This document shows, piece after piece, positions 11,927-18,867 of a stretch of DNA of 29,174 nucleotides (its first letter is position 1; the number at the start of each line of letters is the position of its first letter). The DNA is taken from contig JAVHPJ010000202.1 in assembly GCA_036170535.1 (NCBI GenBank), forward strand, positions 1-29,174, in the 5' to 3' direction. The translations under genes were made by a program, and so were the position numbers. The stretch is from SSF53 sp036170535 (GTDB lineage: Bacteria > Spirochaetota > Leptospiria > Leptospirales > Leptonemataceae). Under the pieces are notes generated by a model. That model worked only from the letters and a program-made list of their open reading frames with translations, was not told the DNA's origin and made no database searches.

Positions 11927-12619
11927 CTAACCAAAACGCGCACGCGCCAGCTCAATCAGGTCGCGCCACAAGTTCGGACTGGCGGCCGGCGCGCCATGCG
12001 CAGGCAACAGCAGCGTCGGCCGGTCGCGCTCCAGTTCGGCCGTCAGCCACTCGACGAGGAGCTTGCGTTCTTTCCGCGGCGCTACCGGTAAGAGCACCCG
12101 CGGAATTTTTAATCCCGGATACTCGTCCATAAGACGCACCCATAAGAGCGCCACAGGATGAGAAACAGGCGCAGTTATGTTGAATATCAGATCGCAGCTA
12201 ATCCAGACGACGCCCGCCGCGCACGGAATGGAAACGATGGCGTCGCCGGTTCCTAAATGCGGAACGCACAATACGCGCGCGCCGGGCTTCAAACGCGAAG
12301 AGAGCGCCATGACGTCGTTCAGGTTGCGGCGGCCCTGACGGGCGAGACGCGGCATCGCCGTCGGCGTCGCGTAGCGCAGGGCGTCCGGATGTTTCTGGCT
12401 CCAGGCGTCCAGCCCCATATGATGAAACGAGTTGCCGGCGATTAACGCTGATACGCTGCCGTGGGTAAATCCGCCCGCCAGCGCCTTGCCCGGACTGTAG
12501 ACTGCAAAAGAACCGTCGGCAAGTTCAAAGGCAGTGGAGCTTACCGGGACCGGAAAGATCGGAACCGAATAATCTTTGCGGTACACGCGAGCGCTTGCGT
12601 CAAAAAGCGTCCAGGTCAT
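11927..12619 (-). CDS. Metallo-beta-lactamase-fold protein, DUF4336-like
   Basis: A 230-residue cytoplasmic protein. The pattern NSFHHMGLDAW (63-73), LCVPHLGTGDAI (His121), WISCDLIFNI (Asp143) and LPAHGAP (His208) matches the order of metal-ligand positions in the metallo-beta-lactamase fold. The first motif is a variant of the usual HxHxDH, as in the DUF4336 group. It therefore probably keeps a metal site of altered geometry. Its substrate is unknown. It starts 125 bases from the TetR gene on the opposite strand, so the palindrome at 12702-12716 could also affect it. The family assignment is from pattern memory. Confidence 0.6.
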   Translation of the reverse strand: MTWTLFDASARVYRKDYSVPIFPVPVSSTAFELADGSFAVYSPGKALAGGFTHGSVSALIAGNSFHHMGLDAWSQKHPDALRYATPTAMPRLARQGRRNLNDVMALSSRLKPGARVLCVPHLGTGDAIVSIPCAAGVVWISCDLIFNITAPVSHPVALLWVRLMDEYPGLKIPRVLLPVAPRKERKLLVEWLTAELERDRPTLLLPAHGAPAASPNLWRDLIELARARFG

Positions 12620-12675
12620 ATCCCGGAATGAGTCGGCGCTTGCCAGCGTGGAAGTCTTTTCGCGGCGTTTCGCGC

Positions 12676-12681
12676 TTGACT
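12676..12681 (+). promoter_or_regulatory. Possible -35 element of the TetR gene
   Basis: TTGACT stands 68 bases before the chosen TTG start. No clear -10 lies at 16-18 bases, but that position runs into the palindromic operator at 12702-12716. Repressor binding there would block transcription. Confidence 0.35.
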
Positions 12682-12701
12682 TTGCTCAATGTGATCACTT
12701 T

Positions 12702-12716
12702 CTGAACAAGGTTCAG
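12702..12716. promoter_or_regulatory. Palindromic operator, probable TetR autoregulatory site
   Basis: CTGAACAAGGTTCAG is a perfect 6-3-6 inverted repeat in front of the TetR gene and inside the divergent region with the DUF4336-like gene. The same core, TGAAC-N3-GTTCA, recurs at 13530-13542 before the efflux operon, which is what an autoregulating local repressor should leave. A separate 8-bp palindrome, GTGATCAC, lies just before it at 12691-12698. Confidence 0.65.
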
Positions 12717-12743
12717 AGAGTCGAAGGGCGGAGGCGCAGGGTT

Positions 12744-13478
12744 TTGGGAGTTCAAGAGCGCAAGGAAAGAGAAAAAGAAGAAATGCGCCGCCGCATCGTC
12801 GAAGCAGCGACGCAGTTATTCGTAAACGAAGGCTACGAGGCCGCGTCGATCCGCAAAATTGCGGCCGCCATCGAATACAGCCCCGGCGCGATTTACCTTT
12901 ATTTTAAGGACAAAGACGATATACTCTTCGCCATCCAGGAACAGGGCTTTGAAACCTTTCTTGCGACAATGGAACGCATCGCCGGGCCCGAAACGCATCC
13001 CTTTAAACGCCTGCAGAAGCTGGGCGAAGCCTATATGGAATTCGCCGCGCGGCATCCGGAACTGTACGACCTCATGTTCACCATCCGTGCGCCCATGCGC
13101 GCCCACAAGGACGAGTGGAGTCGCGGCTCAAGTTCATTTAACTTCCTGCGCGATACCGTGCGCGCCTGCGTGGAAGGCGGTTACATTCGCGGCGCCAATC
13201 TCGACGCACTGGCGCTGATGATCTGGTCGCAGGTCCACGGCCTGGTCGCATTGCATATGCGCTCGCGCCTGGCCATGTTCCCCGAAGAAGCGCGCCCGGG
13301 TCTGATACGCGAAAGCGCGCGCCTCATGCTCGATTTCGCCGGGGCAAGCGCCGGGGTCCCGGCCCCGCGGCCCGAGCCGCCGCGGGCGAAGCCCAGGGCG
13401 AAATCGGCGCGCGGTCCGCACAAGTCGGGGCGAGCCCCAGGCGCCCGCCCGGCGCCGCGCCGGGGTCCCAAAAAATAG
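12744..13478 (+). CDS. TetR-family transcriptional regulator
   Basis: The N-terminal TetR DNA-binding domain is clear: RIVEAATQLFVNEGYEAASI, then RKIAAAIEYSPGAIYLYFKD with the typical YxYFKDKDD end. The ligand-binding half contains ARHPELYDLMF and a WSQVHGLVALHM helix typical of this family. I chose TTG 12744 (244 residues) because GGAGG lies nine bases before it and the domain begins shortly after. The open frame extends back to 12576, but that stretch is not protein-like and contains the operator. About 50 C-terminal residues form an Arg/Pro/Ala/Lys-rich disordered tail. It lies directly before the efflux operon on the same strand, so it probably represses that operon; the inducer is unknown. 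Confidence 0.85.
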   Translation: MGVQERKEREKEEMRRRIVEAATQLFVNEGYEAASIRKIAAAIEYSPGAIYLYFKDKDDILFAIQEQGFETFLATMERIAGPETHPFKRLQKLGEAYMEFAARHPELYDLMFTIRAPMRAHKDEWSRGSSSFNFLRDTVRACVEGGYIRGANLDALALMIWSQVHGLVALHMRSRLAMFPEEARPGLIRESARLMLDFAGASAGVPAPRPEPPRAKPRAKSARGPHKSGRAPGARPAPRRGPKK

Positions 13479-13529
13479 ACGAAAAAGGACCGCCCCGGGG
13501 GCCTCCGGCCAAAATTCTGGGTTGCAGAT

Positions 13530-13542
13530 TGAACACTGTTCA
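13530..13542. promoter_or_regulatory. Second copy of the TGAAC-N3-GTTCA operator, before the efflux operon
   Basis: TGAACACTGTTCA is an inverted repeat with the same half-sites and spacing as the palindrome before the TetR gene. Its right half overlaps a weak -35 (TTCAGT, 13539-13544), which stands 17 bases before TATAAA at 13562-13567. A bound repressor would therefore cover the promoter of the adaptor/RND operon. Confidence 0.6.
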
Positions 13543-13546
13543 GTAA

Positions 13547-13579
13547 ATTAACCTCGTCTTTTATAAAGACGAGGTTAAT
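13547..13579 (+). repeat. 33-base inverted repeat abutting the adaptor start codon
   Basis: Two perfectly complementary 15-base arms (13547-13561 and 13565-13579) flank a 3-base TAT centre. The right arm contains the GAGG ribosome site and ends one base before ATG 13581. The centre forms TATAAA (13562-13567), a possible -10. If transcribed whole, the hairpin would hide the ribosome site. If transcription starts at the internal -10, the element acts only as DNA and would be a large operator. Few T residues follow, so it is not a normal intrinsic terminator. Confidence 0.65.
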
Positions 13580-13580
13580 A

Positions 13581-14192
13581 ATGAGGTCTGCGTTCATTCT
13601 TATTCTGGGTCTGGCCCTGTCCTGCGCCGACCCGGCTCCCGAGCCCCCCGCGCGCTGGAGACTGCGCTTCGTCCCGCTCGAGGCGGTCCGGCTGAATCCC
13701 GCCTTCGCTGGGCGCGCCATTCCGGTCGGCCCGGCCCGAGGCGGCCTGCGCGAGTATGAACTGCGGCTGGCCGCGCCGGACGCGGTCCTCAACCTGATTC
13801 CGGCCGGCGGCGGCGTTACAGCCCAGGCCCCCCTGGCGAGCCGGCCGCGCATCGCCGCCCGTATCACGGGCCGCGAGCCGGGCGCGCTGCGCCTGCGACT
13901 GCGCTACGAGGCGCGTCTGATTGATCACATGAGCCTCTCCGTGCGCTTTGCCGGCCTGCAGGCGCCGGCCTTGAGCGCGCCGCTGGCGGCGATTTCCGCC
14001 CCGGACGGGGAACGCGCGCGCATCTTCGTGCTGCGCAACGGCGCGCTCAGGGCGGTGGCCGTAACAATCGTCGGCGAGGATCTCGAGCGCGGTCGCCTGC
14101 TGACGCTTGCAGAGGCTCTGCCCGGCGAACCCGTCGCCATTGAACGCATCGACGCCTTGCTGGACGGCGAAACCGCGGAGGCGCGCCCGTGA
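13581..14192 (+). CDS. Short RND efflux adaptor-like lipoprotein
   Basis: A 203-residue exported protein with a probable lipoprotein signal (FILILGLALSCADP, Cys at about residue 15). The C-terminal part resembles the beta-barrel and membrane-proximal domains of RND membrane fusion proteins: a barrel strand like RLRLRYEARLIDHMSLSVRF, a FVLRNGALRAVAVTIVGED strand, then LPGEPVAIERIDALLDGE, which matches the usual adaptor end. The lipoyl domain and alpha-helical hairpin of normal adaptors (350-400 residues) are absent. The gene overlaps the RND gene by four bases (GTGA), so the two are translationally coupled. It is either a minimal adaptor or a degenerate one. Confidence 0.6.
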   Translation: MRSAFILILGLALSCADPAPEPPARWRLRFVPLEAVRLNPAFAGRAIPVGPARGGLREYELRLAAPDAVLNLIPAGGGVTAQAPLASRPRIAARITGREPGALRLRLRYEARLIDHMSLSVRFAGLQAPALSAPLAAISAPDGERARIFVLRNGALRAVAVTIVGEDLERGRLLTLAEALPGEPVAIERIDALLDGETAEARP

Positions 14193-17100
14193 ACTTTGCA
14201 AAACTTATCATCGATCAACGTCTATTATTCGTCTCGGTCGCCGTTGCGCTGTCCGTCGCCGGGTTACTGGCATGGACCTCAATGCCCAAAGAAGAAGACC
14301 CGCGACTCAAAGAACGAAACGGCATTCTTACGATCCTGTATCCGGGCGGGGCCCCGCGCGATATCGAACGTTTGATCGTCAAGCCGGTGGAGGATGAACT
14401 CGCGGGCGTGGCGGAGATAAAAAACTTCACCGCCTCCATTCGACGCGACGTCGCGATTTTCTCCATAGAATTGCGCGACTCAGTATCCGGGCAAAGCGAG
14501 ATCAACGAAGCGTGGCGTGAAGTCGACGCCGCCGTCGAACGCGCGCGACTGGAGTGGCCGGACGGCGTCCGCCCTCCGGAACTTAACCGCAGTCTGTTTG
14601 ATCTGGATGCGGCGGTGATTACGGTCAGCGGCGGCGCGGACCTGATCGAAATGCGCGCGATCGCCGTAGAACTGAAAGACGAACTATTAAAGCAGAGTCT
14701 CGTCGCCGACGTGCGGCTTTTTGGAGAGCCTGAACGAATTGTCTCCGTCGCAGTCGACGATCGCCGGATGGCGGCGCTGGGACTCAACTATGACCAGTTG
14801 GCCCGCACGCTGCAGTTTTCGAATCAGGCGCTGCCGGCCGGCGCGTTGCGCATCGGGGATCGACTGACCGGCGTAAGCGCTAACGCGTCGTTCGCCAATC
14901 TCGAGGATTTGCGTCGATTGCCGATCGGTTTTCCAAACGGCGAAACGCGCGCGCTGGGCGACTTCGCGCAGGTGGAACTGACGGCGCGCAATCCGCCGTC
15001 CAATCTGATGTTTCGCAACGGGCGACCGGCGATCGGCCTGGGCGTGGTGGCGCGCGAAAACATCGACCTGGGCAAGTTCGGCGATCAGGTGCGCGAGACG
15101 CTCGCGCGCTTTGAAGTGCGACGAAAAAACGACCCCGAACGACGCGCGATACGGACCTCAATCGCAGCGTTTCAGCCTGACTACGTTCGTTCGCGACTGG
15201 ACGGCCTCGCCTGGAATCTCGCCGGCAGCATGGGCATAGTAGCGCTGGTGGTGATTCTCGGCATGGGTCTGCGAGCGGGAACTCTGACTGCGCTGATTGT
15301 TCCGGCAATTGCGGCCGTCGCGCTGTTCTTTTATGCAGCCGGCGGCGGCGTATTGCATCAGATTGCAGTCGCCGCCTTCGTCCTCTCGCTGGGCATCCTG
15401 ATTGATAATGTCATCGTCATCGTCGAATCAATCCAGGAACGACTCGACGCGGGCCAGGCCGCCTATGACGCCGCAAGCGACGCCGTCCGCGAATTCGCGC
15501 TGCCGCTCGCGTCATCCACCGGAACCACGGTCGCCGCATTTCTGCCCATGCTGGGTTCCGCCGGCGGCGTCGCCGATTTCACGCGCGCCATTCCTTTAAT
15601 CGCCGTCCTGACCTTGATCGTAAGTTATTTTTTCGCCGTGCTGGTCACGCCGCCGATCGCCATGAAATATCTCAAGGCGGGGACGGCGCGCAAGTGGCAA
15701 GCGCTCGAACCGCTCGGCGCGCGCCTGGGCGCGCTCGCGGCACGCAGACCGGCGCGTATTCTCCTGTTCGCAGCAATCGGCGTCGCGATCACATCCGTGG
15801 GATTTACGCTGGTTGAGAAGCGCTTCTTTCCCGGCGCCGATCGCAATCAATTGCTGATCGACCTGCGCCTTCCTCAGGGCGCGCCGATTCAGTCCACAGT
15901 AGCAAGCGCTGCGCGCCTGGAGTCGCGCCTGCGCGCCGATCCGCGCGTGGCCAACACCGCGCATCTCGCCGGACGCAGTGCGCCGCAGTTTTACTACAAC
16001 CTCGTGCGCGCCGAACAGAGTCCCCACGTGGCGCAGTTGCTGGTGGAACTGAAGGACTCCGCGGATGCGGCGGCGATCAGCGCGCTTGCGATCAACCTGG
16101 GTCGCACGCTGACGCCGGAGGCGCAAATTGTCGCGCGTCAGTTGGAACAGGGCCCGCCTTCGCCGGCGCCAATCGAAGTGCGGCTGGCCGGCGAAAACAT
16201 GTCGCGCCTGGCGGACGCAAGCGACATTGTCATGCGCCTGCTGCGCGAAACGCCGGGAACGGCCGTGGTGCGCCACGATATGGGTCCTGGCGCGGTGAAT
16301 CTGCGTTTCGAGATTGGCGACGCCAACGCCCTGCAACGCGGACTGGCGCGGTCCAGCGTGGTGGGCGTTCTTCTGGGTCGTACGCGCGGCCTGCCGGCCG
16401 GTCAATATCGCGCCGGCGACGAAGCCCTGCCGATCGAACTGGTTTCCCTCGAAGGCGAAAACCTGTCCGTCGATCGCTTGAAAAACGCCTACGTTGCGCG
16501 GCCGGCCGAAACCGATCTGAGCGTGAACGATCTGGCCACGGCGCATCCGGAGCTGCAACCCGCCGCGATTAACCTGCGCAATCGCGAACTCACGGCGACT
16601 CTGCTCGCAGAGACGGACGGCAGTCGCAGCGCCGTCGCCGCGCTCGCCGATTTCAAGCAGCGGCTGCAGACGGCCGAACTGCCGCCTGGCGTGCGGGTGG
16701 AATACGGCGGCGAAGCGGAACGCTCCGGCGAAGCGAACACCGCTATCCTCCAGGCCATGCCGGCCGGAATTGCGCTCTTTTTGATATCGATACTCATGGA
16801 GTTCCGATCGTTCAAGAAGTTGTTCATTATCCTGATCACGATCCCCCTGGCTGTCACCGGCGTAACGCCCGGTCTGCTGCTGAGCGGACAGCCCTTTGGG
16901 TTCACCGCCTTGCTCGGCATGCTCGCATTAACCGGCATCGTGGTGAACAACGGCATTCTACTGATCGATGCGATGGATCGCGCGCGCACGGAGGGCCTGT
17001 CCCTTGAAGCCGCCGCCGTGGCCGCCGTCCAAAAACGCCTGCGTCCGATTCTTTTGACCACCCTCACGACAACGCTTGGTCTTTTGCCGCTCGCGTTTTC

Positions 17101-18601
17101 CTCGGCGACACTCTGGCCGCCCTTCGCCTGGGCTTTGATGTCGGGCCTGGCGTTGTCAACTGCGCTGACGCTGATTGTCATCCCTTCAGTTTATTGTCTG
17201 ATTTTTCGGACGCCGCGCGTCGCCGGTCCTCGCGGCCCGGCGATCGCGGCGCTGTTTTTGGCGGCCGCCGTCGTGCTCGCAGCGGCGCCGCAAGGCGCTC
17301 TGTTCGCACAGTCGGCCGACCGGCCTGCTGCGGACGCAGCGGACGCAGCCGGCTCGGAGACGCCGCCCGAAGTCAGTTTCGCCGAAGCGCTTGAGCTCGC
17401 AGTAAGCAGTCCCGCAGTGGCAGCCGCCATGCAGGAAGCCGCCGCACGCGAATACGAAGCGGAGGCGTTTCGACGCAGCGTCCTGTATCCCAGCGTCGGC
17501 GCCAGCTTTACCTACGAAATGCGCGATCGGGAATTGACGCCGCGCAGCGGCCTCAATCAAATTTTACCCGGCGCTGTCAGCGGGCAACGACGCAACGTTC
17601 CCCAGGGCGGACTGGAAATCACCCAGCCGCTTTACGATCCCCAGAATCAGACCTATCTCGCGCCGGCCAATCAGGAACGCGCGCGCGCCGCACGTCTGCG
17701 GGCTCTGCGGGTGCGCGAAGAAGCCCTGGCCGCTGCTGCAAATGCGTTTCTCGATGCGCTGGAATTACGCGTGCGACGTGCAACGCTCGCGACCTACGCC
17801 GCCAGTCTGCAGCGGCGGCGCGCCGAGGTGCGCCGGCTGTACGAACTTGGCTTTGTTCCGGAATCCGACTTGATTCGCATCGGCATCGCCCTCGACGACG
17901 TGCGTCGCAGCCTGGCGGCGCTGAACGATACTACGCCGGTCGTAGAACTCGCCCTGGGTCGGTCCATTGGTCGCAGTGAACGCGTGCAGCCCGCGCGCCT
18001 GCCGGCTGCAAGCGACGCGGAGTCGCCAGCGGAAGGCGCCGAACCGCGCCGCGCGGATTTGCGCGCCCTGCAATTGCAGATCCGCGCGAAAGAACGCGAA
18101 CTGGAAGCGCTGCAGTATCCGTTTTTGCCATCGGTCTTTGCGCGCGGTCAATGGGTGTATCAGGACAACGGCCAGCTTACCGAAAATAACTGGTTTTCGC
18201 TTTCGTTCGGCGTGCGCGTGCCCCTCTTTGAGGCCGGTACGCGCGACTTGCGTCGGGAAGCCCTGACGAGCGAAATTTCGGCCCTGCGCAATACCCTGAC
18301 CGATGCGGAACGCGGCGTCGCCGTGCAAATCGCCCTTGCGCGAGCGCGAAGGGTCGAAACCGAGCGCAATCTGCGCGACCGCGCAGTGGCCGTGCAGAAG
18401 GCGAGCCGCAACCTGGCGCTGGAGAGCGAACGGTATCGCAACGGCCGCGCCGCGCTGAGCGCCCTGCTGGACGCCGAGGATTTGCTGCGCACGGAGCGCG
18501 AAAGACTGGAACTTGCGCCCATTGAGCTGCGGCGGGCGCGCATCCAGCTCGAACTGGCCCTGGGCGCCCTGGCGGAAAACGAAGCGGAGGCCGCGCCATG
18601 A
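14189..18601 (+). CDS. RND efflux pump fused to TolC-type outer-membrane factor
   Basis: A single uninterrupted frame of 1470 residues starting at GTG. Residues 1-1005 are a complete RND transporter of the AcrB/HAE1 kind: TM1, first porter loop, TM2-6 with LGILIDNVIVIVE (Asp406, the proton-relay position, followed by Asn), second porter loop, and TM7-12 with TGIVVNNGILLID (Asn920-Asn921). Residues 1007-1040 form Arg-rich RTPRVAGPRG, a hydrophobic core and LFAQ, i.e. a signal peptide with an AxA-like cleavage site. Residues 1041-1470 show two OEP halves of a TolC-type protein, beginning SFAEALELAVSSP and including a LPSVFARGQW strand and long helices. After TM12 the chain should be cytoplasmic, so the internal signal could export the OMF part and let signal peptidase release it. 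No ATG or ribosome site separates the two parts. Substrate unknown. Confidence 0.85.
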   Translation: MNFAKLIIDQRLLFVSVAVALSVAGLLAWTSMPKEEDPRLKERNGILTILYPGGAPRDIERLIVKPVEDELAGVAEIKNFTASIRRDVAIFSIELRDSVSGQSEINEAWREVDAAVERARLEWPDGVRPPELNRSLFDLDAAVITVSGGADLIEMRAIAVELKDELLKQSLVADVRLFGEPERIVSVAVDDRRMAALGLNYDQLARTLQFSNQALPAGALRIGDRLTGVSANASFANLEDLRRLPIGFPNGETRALGDFAQVELTARNPPSNLMFRNGRPAIGLGVVARENIDLGKFGDQVRETLARFEVRRKNDPERRAIRTSIAAFQPDYVRSRLDGLAWNLAGSMGIVALVVILGMGLRAGTLTALIVPAIAAVALFFYAAGGGVLHQIAVAAFVLSLGILIDNVIVIVESIQERLDAGQAAYDAASDAVREFALPLASSTGTTVAAFLPMLGSAGGVADFTRAIPLIAVLTLIVSYFFAVLVTPPIAMKYLKAGTARKWQALEPLGARLGALAARRPARILLFAAIGVAITSVGFTLVEKRFFPGADRNQLLIDLRLPQGAPIQSTVASAARLESRLRADPRVANTAHLAGRSAPQFYYNLVRAEQSPHVAQLLVELKDSADAAAISALAINLGRTLTPEAQIVARQLEQGPPSPAPIEVRLAGENMSRLADASDIVMRLLRETPGTAVVRHDMGPGAVNLRFEIGDANALQRGLARSSVVGVLLGRTRGLPAGQYRAGDEALPIELVSLEGENLSVDRLKNAYVARPAETDLSVNDLATAHPELQPAAINLRNRELTATLLAETDGSRSAVAALADFKQRLQTAELPPGVRVEYGGEAERSGEANTAILQAMPAGIALFLISILMEFRSFKKLFIILITIPLAVTGVTPGLLLSGQPFGFTALLGMLALTGIVVNNGILLIDAMDRARTEGLSLEAAAVAAVQKRLRPILLTTLTTTLGLLPLAFSSATLWPPFAWALMSGLALSTALTLIVIPSVYCLIFRTPRVAGPRGPAIAALFLAAAVVLAAAPQGALFAQSADRPAADAADAAGSETPPEVSFAEALELAVSSPAVAAAMQEAAAREYEAEAFRRSVLYPSVGASFTYEMRDRELTPRSGLNQILPGAVSGQRRNVPQGGLEITQPLYDPQNQTYLAPANQERARAARLRALRVREEALAAAANAFLDALELRVRRATLATYAASLQRRRAEVRRLYELGFVPESDLIRIGIALDDVRRSLAALNDTTPVVELALGRSIGRSERVQPARLPAASDAESPAEGAEPRRADLRALQLQIRAKERELEALQYPFLPSVFARGQWVYQDNGQLTENNWFSLSFGVRVPLFEAGTRDLRREALTSEISALRNTLTDAERGVAVQIALARARRVETERNLRDRAVAVQKASRNLALESERYRNGRAALSALLDAEDLLRTERERLELAPIELRRARIQLELALGALAENEAEAAP

Positions 18602-18807
18602 ACGCGCCCGTAATAGTCACTACGGCGGGCGACGAACTCGTTCTGAGCATTCTGGCCTACTGGAAAGCGGATGCTCCAGCAAACGCAGCGCAGACGTACG
18701 GCGCCTTGCAAATAAAGCGCGCACCGCGAAGCGACATCCGGAGCGGCCGGACTTGCGACGCAGCGCGCCAACCGGCGGAACGACGAGCGGAGCGGACGAC
18801 CGCATAA
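18598..18807 (+). CDS. Possible small coupled protein, 69 aa
   Basis: No family is recognised. ATG 18598 overlaps the stop of the RND-OMF gene by four bases (ATGA), a common sign of translational coupling. The first 35 residues look protein-like (MNAPVIVTTAGDELVLSILA, then YWKADAPANAAQTYG); the rest is Arg-rich and resembles read-through of GC-rich noncoding DNA. The 60 bases between its stop and the permease gene show no clear promoter. It may be a short real product, the decayed start of a longer gene, or chance. Confidence 0.35.
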   Translation: MNAPVIVTTAGDELVLSILAYWKADAPANAAQTYGALQIKRAPRSDIRSGRTCDAARQPAERRAERTTA

Positions 18808-18867
18808 ATTTCAGAGACCGACCTGTTTTTCGCTCGCACTTTCGCGGCGCAGCGCTCCGCTCCGGGC

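Noticed and set aside
15596..16558. 320-codon minus-strand frame inside the RND gene
   Set aside because: It lies opposite conserved RND porter sequence and its Arg/His/Gln-rich composition is typical of antisense frames.
17190..17330. Two separate genes for the RND pump and OMF
   Set aside because: There is no stop codon, no ATG or GTG before the hydrophobic signal segment and no ribosome site, so as written the sequence encodes a fusion. Sequencing error remains possible and is listed as a test.
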